Assembly (NCBI GenBank): GCA_902797455.1
Contig: CADBTE010000440.1
Span: 1-16,026, forward strand
Direction of reading: 5' to 3'
Source: an uncultured Planctomycetota bacterium
GTDB taxonomy: Bacteria; Planctomycetota; Planctomycetia; Pirellulales; Thermoguttaceae
DNA length: 16,026 bases
In this document: piece by piece, positions 1 through 6,647 of the stretch
Layout: each line of letters starts with the position of its first letter
Position numbering within the stretch: position 1 is the stretch's first letter
The notes under the pieces: generated by a model
Databases searched by the model: none
The model's input: the letters and a program-made list of their open reading frames with translations, nothing else
What the model was told of the DNA's origin: nothing
Program-made: the position numbers and the translations under genes

Positions 1-1355
1 CGCATAATCAAGTGCGCGTCAATCTTCTCGACCAGGTCGATCACCACACTGACGGCGATCAGCAGACTGGTACCGCCGAAGAAACCGGCGACGACATAGT
101 CGACCCCCATCGTCGCGGTGATGATCGTCGGAACGATCGCGATGATCGCCAGAAAGGCGGCGCCGACGTAGGTGATGCGAATCATCACCTTCTCGAGATA
201 GTCGGCCGTTCGGCTGCCGGCGCGGTGTCCCATAATGAACGAGCCATGATTCTTAAGGTTCTCTGCCATATCCTTCGGGTTGAACGTCACCGCCGTCCAG
301 AAGTAGCAGAAGAAGAAGATCAAGGCAATCTCCATGAGGACATAGAGATAGGAGTTGCCGCGGCTGAAGATGTTGTTGCAGACGTAGCAGAACTTTCCCC
401 AGCCGGTGGTGGGGTCGGCCCCCTGAGCCAGCCAGGTGAAGAGGAACTGCGGGAAGAGCAGAAGACTGCTGGCGAAGATGATCGGCATGACGCCCGCCTG
501 ATTGACGCGCAGCGGCAGATACTGACGGGTACCACCGAAGACCTGGCGGCCGCGGACATGCTTGGCGCTTTGCGTCGGGATCTGACGCTGTCCCTTGGTC
601 ACAAAAACCACCCCGATCACGACCAGGACAAAGAGGATAATGAGGATCGCCACTGTCCCGACGTTGTCAAGGGTCTGGCCGTCGTTGTTCGAGGCCAGCT
701 TCCACAGCTCGGTGAAGGCACTCGGGGCGCGGGCCAAAATACCAGCCATAATCAGAAGACTGATACCGTTGCCGATGCCGTACTCGTCGATCTGCTCCCC
801 GAGCCACATCAAAAACGCGCTGCCCGTGGTCATGATCAAAACCGCCAGCCACAGCCAGCCGAACGTCAGCTGGCCGGTCGGTCCCACGCACGTGGCGAGG
901 AACGTCGTCTGCGTGCCGTGTTCCTGCATCTGAGAGACCGCCTGCGAGTTGAGCATCCCGATGTAAAGGTAGCTCTGGAGAACGCAGATCGCGATCGTCG
1001 CGTAACGGGTATATTCGTTGATCTTCTTTCTTCCGCTCTCCCCCTCCTTCTGGAGTTTCTCCAAAGGAGCCCAGACCGTTCCCAAAAGCTGGAAGATAAT
1101 CGACGCCGAAATGTAGGGCATAATTCCGAGGCCGAAGATCGTCATGTTGTCGAGCTGAGTACCGCTGAAGACGGCGACGCGGTTAAGGAGGTCGGCAAAA
1201 TTGCCGCCGGCCAGCGTCGCGTGAAGCCCTTGCTCGTTGACCATAGGCAGGAAGATATTCCAACCAAGACGATAGACAGCCAAAAGACCGAGCGTGAGGA
1301 GAATCTTTTTTCTCAGCTCGGTGATAGAGAACATGATGCGAATTTTTTCAAACAT
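1..1355 (-). CDS. secY: Preprotein translocase subunit SecY (3' end outside window)
   Basis: Central channel protein of the Sec translocon in the inner membrane; with SecE/SecG it passes unfolded proteins and inserts membrane proteins. The minus strand reads open for about 451 codons from ATG 1355. The start MFEKIRIMFSITELRKK is followed by many hydrophobic segments consistent with the ten-helix family, the plug-region signature AVFSGTQLDNMTIFGLGIMP (about residues 62-81) and the cytoplasmic stretch ENLKNHGSF before Arg378. The reading runs off the left edge at DAHLIM, normally about ten residues from the family's end, so the gene is nearly complete. GAGGAA lies 7 nt before the ATG. It follows rplO after 102 nt containing a terminator-like hairpin, so its dose may be set apart from the ribosomal genes. 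Oddity: the loop around Arg378 reads FIMGHRAG, where most SecY have prolines (FxPGxRPG). Identity is certain; only the end is missing. Confidence 0.96.
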   Translation of the reverse strand, partial: MFEKIRIMFSITELRKKILLTLGLLAVYRLGWNIFLPMVNEQGLHATLAGGNFADLLNRVAVFSGTQLDNMTIFGLGIMPYISASIIFQLLGTVWAPLEKLQKEGESGRKKINEYTRYATIAICVLQSYLYIGMLNSQAVSQMQEHGTQTTFLATCVGPTGQLTFGWLWLAVLIMTTGSAFLMWLGEQIDEYGIGNGISLLIMAGILARAPSAFTELWKLASNNDGQTLDNVGTVAILIILFVLVVIGVVFVTKGQRQIPTQSAKHVRGRQVFGGTRQYLPLRVNQAGVMPIIFASSLLLFPQFLFTWLAQGADPTTGWGKFCYVCNNIFSRGNSYLYVLMEIALIFFFCYFWTAVTFNPKDMAENLKNHGSFIMGHRAGSRTADYLEKVMIRITYVGAAFLAIIAIVPTIITATMGVDYVVAGFFGGTSLLIAVSVVIDLVEKIDAHLIM

Positions 1356-1398
1356 CTGTCTATTCCTCGAATTTCCGCCTAGGAGAAACGGTTCCTAC

Positions 1399-1436
1399 AA
1401 AAATTCAGCAGTCGAAAACGACGCCGACTGCTGAAT
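1399..1436 (-). terminator. Terminator-like hairpin between rplO and secY
   Basis: Arms ATTCAGCAGTCG (1403-1414) and CGACTGCTGAAT (1425-1436) are a perfect 12-bp inverted repeat with a 10-nt loop. Read on the minus strand the stem runs into TTTTTG (1403-1398), the layout of an intrinsic terminator. It starts 21 nt after the rplO stop and ends about 43 nt before the secY ATG. Since secY has no obvious other promoter here, partial termination (attenuation) is more likely than a full stop; that is inference. Confidence 0.72.
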
Positions 1437-1457
1437 CTTCCGTATCCTTTCGAACGG

Positions 1458-1982
1458 TTAGGCCTTCTTGACCTTCGTCCGCATCTTGTTTTTCACCACA
1501 GGCTTCTTGCGGGGAAGGATCTCCACTTTTCCGCCCGCCTTTTCGATGGCAGCCTGGGCTCCCTTGCTGACCGAGTGCGCCTTTACCGTGTAAGCGCCCG
1601 GAAGCTCGTCATTGCCGATCACCTTAACATAACCGTCGCGCGCGGCGACAATCCCCTTGGCCCGAAGCAGCTCGGGGGTAACCTCGTCGGCCGGGTTGAC
1701 GTTGGCGGCAATCAGCTGAAGGGTGACGCTCGAGACCTTATCGGCGAAGCGCTTGTTATTAAAACCGCGCTTCGGAATACGGCGGGCAACCGGCATCTGG
1801 CCGCCTTCGAACGCGGCCGAAAGCGAGAAACCGGCGCGGGAACCCTGACCGTTCATACCGCGGGCAGCCGTCTTACCGGCACCACTGCCGGGTCCGCGGC
1901 CAACACGATTGGGACGACGATGTTTCTGAATGCCGGAGTTGGCGTCGGTAATATTGGCAATTCGCTCGTTGTTTTCGCTCAT
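1458..1982 (-). CDS. rplO: 50S ribosomal protein L15
   Basis: Late-assembly 23S rRNA-binding protein of the large subunit. The N-terminal half carries the hallmark glycine/arginine-rich extension, HRRPNRVGRGPGSGAGKTA and GSRAGFS, then GGQMPVARRIPKRGF, all diagnostic of L15. At 174 aa it is longer than the usual 145 or so; the excess is a lysine-rich tail (RKKPVVKNKMRTKVKKA). Start choice: ATG at 1982 shares one base with the rpsE stop (TGATG); an in-frame GTG at 1985 would overlap by four and is also at good distance from the GGAG of AGAGGAG, so either is possible. The tight junction implies coupling to rpsE. No L30 gene (rpmD) sits between them, unlike Proteobacteria and Firmicutes. Confidence 0.96.
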   Translation of the reverse strand: MSENNERIANITDANSGIQKHRRPNRVGRGPGSGAGKTAARGMNGQGSRAGFSLSAAFEGGQMPVARRIPKRGFNNKRFADKVSSVTLQLIAANVNPADEVTPELLRAKGIVAARDGYVKVIGNDELPGAYTVKAHSVSKGAQAAIEKAGGKVEILPRKKPVVKNKMRTKVKKA

Positions 1983-2470
1983 CACAGATTCACTCCTCTG
2001 AGTTTCATAACGTCCTCTTTCGAACGGAGACTATACAGAGCGTCGACGGTCGCCTTAACAAGGTTCGTCGGATTCGTGCTTCCGTAGCTCTTCGTCAGAA
2101 TATCGTGGATGCCACACGCCTCGCAGACGGCGCGCACGGCGGCTCCGGCGATCACACCGGTACCGGGACGGGCGGGGATCAGGACGACTTTTGTCGCGCC
2201 GAAGGTCCCGACGACCTCGTGCGGAATGGTGGAGCCATCCAGACGAACGCTGGCCAGCTTGCGGGTACCGTCCGTAGTCGCCTTGGCGACGGAAGGGGGA
2301 ACCTCGTTGGCTTTGCCGTAACCCCACGCGACTTTGCCCCTGCCGTCGCCGACAACGACCAGCGCCGCGAAGCTGAACCGGCGACCGCCCTTGACGGTTG
2401 CCGCGCAACGGCGAACTTTCACAAGCTTCTCGATCTGCTTACTGTCTTCCTGAGTTCTATCGCTTGACAT
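1982..2470 (-). CDS. rpsE: 30S ribosomal protein S5
   Basis: Small-subunit protein near the decoding site and mRNA entry, important for accuracy. The 162-aa product has the N-terminal double-stranded RNA-binding domain (VKGGRRFSFAALVVVGDG, about residues 26-43, then GKVAWGYGKANEV) and the C-terminal domain with IPARPGTGVIAGAAVRAV and the closing motif SYGSTNPTNLVKAT. Length is normal (about 165). ATG 2470 has only a weak AGAG ribosome-binding site. The 94-nt spacer from rplR contains a tandem 8-bp duplication just upstream and a CCTTA/TAAGG hairpin. The stop overlaps the rplO start. Confidence 0.97.
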   Translation of the reverse strand: MSSDRTQEDSKQIEKLVKVRRCAATVKGGRRFSFAALVVVGDGRGKVAWGYGKANEVPPSVAKATTDGTRKLASVRLDGSTIPHEVVGTFGATKVVLIPARPGTGVIAGAAVRAVCEACGIHDILTKSYGSTNPTNLVKATVDALYSLRSKEDVMKLRGVNL

Positions 2471-2488
2471 ATTTTTAACACTCTTTGC

Positions 2489-2504
2489 TGATCGGTTGAT
2501 CGGT
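2489..2504 (-). repeat. Tandem 8-bp duplication upstream of rpsE
   Basis: TGATCGGT occurs twice in direct tandem (2489-2496, 2497-2504) on the plus strand, lying about 19 nt upstream of the rpsE ATG in the transcript sense (ACCGATCA twice). It precedes the weak ribosome-binding region GCAAAGAG. No function is known; it may be replication slippage. Confidence 0.6.
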
Positions 2505-2564
2505 TGTTTTATGCACCTTCAAGAGCCCTTAAGCCCCTTAACCGCCTAAGGAAAGACGGCCCTG

Positions 2565-3017
2565 CTATTTCTTTGCCTTCGCTCCCCCCTTGGCGGCGGA
2601 ACCCTTCGCGCCCTTGGCCGGGGCGGCTTCCTCGGCGGCCGACTTGGCGCCGAGATCCAGACCAGCGTCACGGGCGGCGTCAGCCAGCGCTTTGACGCGG
2701 CCGTGGTACTTATGGCCGCTGCGGTCCAGCGCGGCCTCGGTGACGTTGGCGGCCTTGGCGCGCTCGGCGATCATCTGGCCGATAACGGCCGCGCCTTCGC
2801 AGTTCCCGCCGGACTTGCCGGAGGCTTTGAAAGCCTTTTCGACCGAACTGGCGGCGGCCACGGTCTTATGGACCTGGTCATCGATGATCTGGGCGTAAAT
2901 ATGCTTCGCGCTGCGGAAGACAGAAAGACGCATCCGGTCGGTGTGACGCTTCACGGCGTTCGTGACGCGGAACTTACGAACCTGACGCTGTCGATTCAGA
3001 CGTTTTTGCTTTCTCAC
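2565..3017 (-). CDS. rplR: 50S ribosomal protein L18 with Ala/Lys-rich tail
   Basis: Binds 5S rRNA with L5 and anchors it in the central protuberance. The conserved core spans about residues 1-122: basic N-terminus (RKQKRLNRQRQVRKFR), RLSVFRSAKHIYAQIIDD, and the closing YHGRVKALADAARDAGLDL. The family usually stops there (about 115-122 aa). This protein runs to 150 aa through a low-complexity tail of Ala, Lys, Gly and Glu (KGAKGSAAKGGAKAKK), probably disordered and rRNA-contacting. The start is GTG at 3017, supported by TTGGAG 8 nt upstream and by the alignment of the basic N-terminus. A 198-nt spacer with a promoter candidate separates it from rplF, so it may begin a second transcription unit reading to secY. 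Confidence 0.95.
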   Translation of the reverse strand: MRKQKRLNRQRQVRKFRVTNAVKRHTDRMRLSVFRSAKHIYAQIIDDQVHKTVAAASSVEKAFKASGKSGGNCEGAAVIGQMIAERAKAANVTEAALDRSGHKYHGRVKALADAARDAGLDLGAKSAAEEAAPAKGAKGSAAKGGAKAKK

Positions 3018-3134
3018 GGTTTCACTCCAAATGATCTTTAACTTGGTGAGCGACTGTATACGCTCTGTAAAGCGAAGCTCGAAAAAGCACCGCTTGCGCG
3101 CGGCGCCGGCCCTGCGATATCAAGGCCGCTGAGA

Positions 3135-3177
3135 TAGACATAAAACGCCATTTTAGCAGAGAAAGGGCTTATGTCTA
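3135..3177 (-). promoter_or_regulatory. Candidate internal promoter framed by a 9-bp inverted repeat
   Basis: Read on the minus strand: TAGACA (3177-3172; 5 of 6 to the -35 consensus), a 16-bp spacer, and TAAAAT (3155-3150; 5 of 6 to the -10), preceded by TGC, an extended -10. The transcript would start near 3143 and run into rplR. The -35 lies within TAGACATAA (3177-3169), and its perfect reverse complement TTATGTCTA lies at 3143-3135, over the expected start site. Arms centred 34 bp apart on either side of a core promoter suggest an operator. This is inferred from sigma70 consensus only. Confidence 0.55.
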
Positions 3178-3178
3178 C

Positions 3179-3194
3179 CCGCTTTTTCAAGCGG
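3179..3194 (-). other. GAAA-tetraloop hairpin downstream of rplF
   Basis: On the minus strand CCGCTT-GAAA-AAGCGG forms a 6-bp stem closed by a GNRA tetraloop, beginning 21 nt after the rplF stop. No T-run follows, so it is not an intrinsic terminator; it could protect the 3' end of an upstream mRNA or bind protein. It lies directly upstream of the candidate rplR promoter. Confidence 0.5.
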
Positions 3195-3215
3195 CGAGCG
3201 GATGCCCGGCAGAGT

Positions 3216-3764
3216 TTATTTCTTCCCGGCCGCCTTGCTTTCCTTGCGGCGAATGACCTCGCCCTCGTATTTGAGCCCTTTGCCCAGATACGGCTCGGCC
3301 TTGCGGATGGCGCGGACCTCGGCGGCGAACTGACCGACCAGCTGCTTGTCGCAGCCGCTGATGGAGACGTGCTGCTGATCGGTGCAGACGACCTTCAGGC
3401 CGGCGGGGATCTTCTTGTGGATCTCATTGGCGAAACCGGCACGAACCTGGAGGGTATCGCCGGCGACCGCCATCAGGTAACCGGTCCCGAAGATCTCGAG
3501 CTTTTTCTCGTAACCGGCGGTAACACCGACGACCATATTCTGAATCAGAGCGCGGAACAGGCCGTGCATCGCGTTGCCGGTGCGGGTTTGATCGAGCTGC
3601 TCGACCAGAATTTGCTTTTTGTCGGCGTCAAAGGTAACACCAACCTCGGGACGAAAGACCTGGGTCAGTTCTCCTTTGGGGCCCTTCACGGCGATTTCGT
3701 GATCTTTGACCGAAACGGTGACGCCATCGGGGACGACAACCGGTTTCTTTCCAATTCTTGACAT
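3216..3764 (-). CDS. rplF: 50S ribosomal protein L6
   Basis: Large-subunit protein near the sarcin-ricin loop and factor-binding site. The 182-aa product begins MSRIGKKPVVVPDGV and holds the two tandem L6 folds. The second ends with the signature KAEPYLGKGLKYEGEVIRRK (about residues 157-176), normally PEPYKGKGIRYxxE. Length is normal (about 178). ATG 3764 is preceded by AGGTGGAG at short spacing, one of the best ribosome-binding sites in the cluster. Long spacers flank it on both sides (165 nt to rpsH, 198 nt to rplR). Confidence 0.97.
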   Translation of the reverse strand: MSRIGKKPVVVPDGVTVSVKDHEIAVKGPKGELTQVFRPEVGVTFDADKKQILVEQLDQTRTGNAMHGLFRALIQNMVVGVTAGYEKKLEIFGTGYLMAVAGDTLQVRAGFANEIHKKIPAGLKVVCTDQQHVSISGCDKQLVGQFAAEVRAIRKAEPYLGKGLKYEGEVIRRKESKAAGKK

Positions 3765-3929
3765 TACTCCACCTATAAATTCCTATTGGGAAAAACACCC
3801 CCCGCACTTTGGCGGAAACGGCACTTAAACCCGGCTTGCGCAACGCTGCAAACACCGGACAGCAGTACCAACTGCGGGATCAACGGGCGTTTTCTGTTAT
3901 TGCTCTTGTGAAAAACGGGGACCGCGAAA

Positions 3930-4325
3930 TCACCAAACCTCGCAAAGAACCTCGCCGCCAACATTCTGGTCACGGGCCTCTCGATCGCTGATCACCCCCT
4001 TGTTGGTGCTCAGCACGCGGATTCCAAGACCGCCGAGGACAGGCTGCAGATCTTTCGGACCGCAGTAGTAACGGCGTCCGGGCTTGCTGATTTTACGGAT
4101 TCTCTGAATGACACACTCACCGTTGGATCCGTACTTCAGGAGGATATTGATGGAACGATACTTTCCTTCCCCCTGGACTTCGTATTCCCAAATGTACCCC
4201 TCGCGCTTGAGGACGTCGGCGACCTGGCACTTCAGCCGGGAGTAGGGGATCGACACAGCCACACGCTCGACTTTCAGAGCGTTACGGATGCGGGTCAGCA
4301 TATCGGCAACAGGATCAGTAGTCAT
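3930..4325 (-). CDS. rpsH: 30S ribosomal protein S8
   Basis: Primary binder of 16S rRNA helix 21, and in E. coli the translational repressor of the spc operon. The 131-aa product shows DPVADMLTRIRNAL (4-17) and the diagnostic C-terminal block RVLSTNKGVISDREARDQNV then GGEVLCEVW. ATG 4325 follows AAGGAG at a long 13-nt spacing. It is 21 nt from rpsN. I see no obvious mimic of the helix-21 target near rplE, so autoregulation as in E. coli is not shown. Confidence 0.97.
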   Translation of the reverse strand: MTTDPVADMLTRIRNALKVERVAVSIPYSRLKCQVADVLKREGYIWEYEVQGEGKYRSINILLKYGSNGECVIQRIRKISKPGRRYYCGPKDLQPVLGGLGIRVLSTNKGVISDREARDQNVGGEVLCEVW

Positions 4326-4346
4326 AGTCTCTTATCGCTCCTTGTA

Positions 4347-4532
4347 TCACCAGCTCGCTTTCTTGACGCCCGGAATCAGACCTTTGTCGGCCAGTTCACG
4401 AAAACAGATGCGGCAGACGCCGAACTTGCGATAGACCGCGCGGGGCCGACCGCAGATCTTGCACCGGTTCTCACGGCGAGTACTGAACTTCGGCTCACGG
4501 TTGGCTTTATTAATTTTGGATTTGCTTGCCAT
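4347..4532 (-). CDS. rpsN: 30S ribosomal protein S14, zinc-binding type
   Basis: Small 61-aa S14 of the head of the 30S subunit. Four cysteines, C24-x2-C27 and C40-x2-C43, make a zinc ribbon; this is the short zinc-containing form, not the roughly 100-aa zinc-free paralogue induced under zinc limitation in some bacteria. The C-terminus LADKGLIPGVKKASW is the family signature. ATG 4532 has AAGGA 13 nt upstream. The position between rplE and rpsH is canonical. Confidence 0.97.
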   Translation of the reverse strand: MASKSKINKANREPKFSTRRENRCKICGRPRAVYRKFGVCRICFRELADKGLIPGVKKASW

Positions 4533-4569
4533 CGTCTTGTATGTTCCTTGATATCAACGGTTCCTGGCT

Positions 4570-5127
4570 CTAGTGCGGAGCGTTATCCTTCTTGAACGGC
4601 ATACCGAACTCTTTGAGGAGTTCGCGGGCTTCGTCATCGCTTTCGACATTGGTCACGAACGTGATGTTCATACCTTGGCTCTTGGTATACTTGTCCGGGT
4701 TCAGCTCGGGGAAGACCAGCTGTTCGGAAAGGCCGAGGTTGTAGTTCCCATGATGATCGAAGCTCTTCGGGTTCAGACCGCGGAAGTCACGAACACGGGG
4801 GAGAACGATCGAGATGAGACGATCCATGAACTCGTACATGCGGGCACCGCGCAGTGTCACTTTGCAGCCGATCTGCATCCCCTCACGGAGACGGAAGCCG
4901 GCGATGCTGCGGCGGGCGACGGTAACCACGGGCTTCTGGCCGGAGATCTGGGTCAGGACATCGACGGCCTCTTCGAGGTACTTCTTGTCCTGGATCGCGC
5001 TTCCGACCCCCATATTCACGACGATCTTCTCGAGCTTCGGGACCGTGTGAATATTGGTCTTGTTCAGTTTCTTAGTCAGCGACTCAATGATCGTCTGGTT
5101 GTATTTTTCTAACAGTCTCGGCGTCAT
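4570..5127 (-). CDS. rplE: 50S ribosomal protein L5
   Basis: Contacts 5S rRNA and the P-site tRNA in the central protuberance. The 185-aa product has the typical stretches VPKLEKIVVNMGVG (29-42), the block ISGQKPVVTVARRSIAGFRL, and IGCKVTLRGARMYEFMDRL followed by LPRVRDFRGL. The C-terminal ITFVTNVESDDEARELL block is also standard. Length matches the family (about 179). ATG 5127 is preceded by GTGGAAG. It lies 73 nt after rplX. Confidence 0.97.
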   Translation of the reverse strand: MTPRLLEKYNQTIIESLTKKLNKTNIHTVPKLEKIVVNMGVGSAIQDKKYLEEAVDVLTQISGQKPVVTVARRSIAGFRLREGMQIGCKVTLRGARMYEFMDRLISIVLPRVRDFRGLNPKSFDHHGNYNLGLSEQLVFPELNPDKYTKSQGMNITFVTNVESDDEARELLKEFGMPFKKDNAPH

Positions 5128-5200
5128 AGTTCTTCCACTTTTGATTTCTATTCAAAAACGCTTCCGCTCTTTCGAGCAGGTTAACCGCCGCGTCCTATAC

Positions 5201-5512
5201 TCACTCGATCACGGCATTGCACTTCTTGCAGAAGCGCACTTTTTTGCCATTCTCGTCGACGCGGGCACCGACACGAGTCGGCTTGCTGCAGGTCGGGCAG
5301 ACCAGCATCACCTTCCCCACGGGGATAGGCATGTTCTTGGAGAGACGACCGCCCTGTACGTTCTTTTGCGAACGCCTGACATGGCGGAAGACCTCGGCGG
5401 CTCCGGCAACGGAAACCATCTGGTTCTCGCGGTCCACCTTGATCACCTTGCCCTGCGTCCCGCGATCTTTGCCGGAGAGGACCTGAACAGTGTCATCCTT
5501 CTTGATTCTCAT
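5201..5512 (-). CDS. rplX: 50S ribosomal protein L24 with four-cysteine motif
   Basis: Assembly-initiating protein that binds 23S rRNA near the exit tunnel. The N-terminal KOW motif is clear (KKDDTVQVLSGKDRGTQGKV, residues 4-23). Near the C-terminus C72-x2-C75 and C95-x2-C98 form a zinc-ribbon-like pair seen in many but not all bacterial L24. Length of 103 aa is normal. The ATG at 5512 shares its A with the rplN TGA stop (TGATG), and GAGGTG inside rplN serves as ribosome-binding site, so translation is probably coupled to rplN. Confidence 0.97.
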   Translation of the reverse strand: MRIKKDDTVQVLSGKDRGTQGKVIKVDRENQMVSVAGAAEVFRHVRRSQKNVQGGRLSKNMPIPVGKVMLVCPTCSKPTRVGARVDENGKKVRFCKKCNAVIE

Positions 5513-5880
5513 CAGACCACCTCACTCGCCAAAGAAATGATTTTCATAAAGCCGAGATCGCGGAGTTCACGAGCAACGGCTCCAAAAACACGAGTTCCGC
5601 GGGGGTTCTTGTCGTTATCGATCAGGACAACCGCGTTGGAGTCAAAGCGGATGTAACTCCCATCGTCACGACGGGTCGGGCTCGTGGTTCGGACGATGAC
5701 CGCCCTCACGACGGAACCCTTCTTAATGGGGCTGCCGGGAATGACCGACTTCACGGAACACACGATAATATCGCCCAGACCGGCGCAGCGGCGATGGGTT
5801 CCCCCAAGCACCTTAATACACTGGAGCTCTTTGGCTCCCGCGTTGTCCGCCGCATCCAAACGTGTTTGCATCTGGATCAT
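5512..5880 (-). CDS. rplN: 50S ribosomal protein L14
   Basis: Bridges the subunits (contacts 16S helix 14) and is the docking site for the silencing factor RsfS. The 122-aa product matches the very constant family length. It starts MIQMQTRLDAADNAGAKEL and carries IKVLGGTHRR, the strand pairs around VRAVIVRTT, and RFDSNAVVLIDNDKNPRGTR then VFGAVARELR, all diagnostic. ATG 5880 has only a weak GAGTGA ribosome-binding site. The stop overlaps the rplX start by one base. Confidence 0.98.
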   Translation of the reverse strand: MIQMQTRLDAADNAGAKELQCIKVLGGTHRRCAGLGDIIVCSVKSVIPGSPIKKGSVVRAVIVRTTSPTRRDDGSYIRFDSNAVVLIDNDKNPRGTRVFGAVARELRDLGFMKIISLASEVV

Positions 5881-5945
5881 GGTGATTCACTCGTTTATAT
5901 CTGAATGTGACTTTGACTTAAGTACGAATTGACCCTTGCCGCGTC

Positions 5946-6215
5946 TCACTGAGCCGCGGAGATATCAATTTTTTCCGCTTTGCGGAGGATGCTCACCAGC
6001 TTCCAGCGCTTCATCTTCGAGATCGGACGGCACTCTTCGATCTCTACGGTATCACCGACGGAGGATTCGTTGTTCTCGTCGTGAACGTAGCATACGGTCC
6101 GAGTACGGACATACTTGCCGTACTTCGGGTATTTCATCATCCGGGGGATCTCGACCCGGCGAGTCTTTGCCATCTTGTCGGTCTTAACGACTCCGACGAC
6201 CTTCAGTTTAGGCAT
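5946..6215 (-). CDS. rpsQ: 30S ribosomal protein S17
   Basis: Primary 16S rRNA-binding protein with an OB fold. The 89-aa product shows GVVKTDKMAKTRRVEI (8-23), the basic KYPKYGKYVRTRT loop, the block VGDTVEIEECRPISKMKRW, and the short tail. ATG 6215 follows GAGGTAAGAT, a good ribosome-binding site. Upstream is a 158-nt spacer from rpmC, very long for this junction, containing three copies of a 12-bp motif at exact 19-bp spacing that end immediately before the ribosome-binding site. Confidence 0.97.
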   Translation of the reverse strand: MPKLKVVGVVKTDKMAKTRRVEIPRMMKYPKYGKYVRTRTVCYVHDENNESSVGDTVEIEECRPISKMKRWKLVSILRKAEKIDISAAQ

Positions 6216-6227
6216 ATCTTACCTCTG

Positions 6228-6278
6228 TGTCTGGCTGACTGTGCTTTGTCTGGCTGACTTTACCTTGTCTGGCTGACC
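6228..6278 (-). repeat. Three direct repeats (19-bp period) before rpsQ
   Basis: TGTCTGGCTGAC occurs at 6228-6239, 6247-6258 and 6266-6277 on the plus strand, each followed by 7 variable bases, an exact 19-bp period. In the mRNA sense the unit is GTCAGCCAGACA, and the first copy is followed by AGGTAAA, resembling the real ribosome-binding site AGAGGTAA after the last copy. It could be a slippage-generated tandem array, a repeated protein-binding site or repeated decoy ribosome-binding site. The rest of the 158-nt spacer shows only a weak 6-bp hairpin (AATCGG/CCGATT). Confidence 0.85.
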
Positions 6279-6373
6279 GAAAAAGTCCCGCCGACATAAC
6301 TCTTTTATCCATACCCGCAATCGGTGAGCAAAAGGCCGGCCGATTCCGCGCCCGAAGCGCTGGCGGTGGGTTG

Positions 6374-6631
6374 TTACTGATTCGATTCGGCTTCGGCCGC
6401 CTGCGGCTGAGCTTCAACCACCTGCGGCTGGGCTTCGGCCGCCTTCATCTCGGTTTCGATCGTCTTGAGGCGGGCGATCAGCTTCTTCGCCTTCTTGACC
6501 TCACTGGGAGAATCAAGACGCTCCATCTTCGACTGAACACGAAGCTTGAAAAGCTTAGCGGTCGTTTCCTTGAGGAGACTGGCACGCTGCTCCACGCTCA
6601 TTTCACGCAATTCTTTCGCTGTATCTTTCAT
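6374..6631 (-). CDS. rpmC: 50S ribosomal protein L29 with repetitive tail
   Basis: Exit-tunnel-side protein next to L23, part of the docking site for SRP and trigger factor. The two-helix core spans residues 1-65 or so: ELREMSVEQRASLLKETTAKL, then a basic second helix ending IARLKTIETE, matching the family's usual 63-70 aa. This protein is 85 aa; the additional 20 or so residues are an Ala/Glu/Gln/Pro tail with an imperfect 7-residue repeat (AEAQPQV, VEAQPQA, AEAESNQ) encoded by a 21-bp tandem repeat. ATG 6631 has a strong AGGAGGGG ribosome-binding site and follows rplP by 16 nt. Confidence 0.95.
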   Translation of the reverse strand: MKDTAKELREMSVEQRASLLKETTAKLFKLRVQSKMERLDSPSEVKKAKKLIARLKTIETEMKAAEAQPQVVEAQPQAAEAESNQ

Positions 6632-6647
6632 AGTTCCCCTCCTGCTG

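Noticed and set aside
12..1382. Long plus-strand open frame of 456 codons
   Set aside because: Lies antisense to secY and encodes a charged, low-hydrophobic sequence with no recognisable family; it is the complement of a GC-rich coding region.
1982..2470. A missed rpmD (L30) between rpsE and rplO
   Set aside because: The two genes overlap, leaving no room; L30 is known to be missing from several bacterial phyla.
6228..6278. The 19-bp repeat array as a CRISPR
   Set aside because: Repeat is 12 bp with 7-bp variable parts, far too short, and no cas genes are present.
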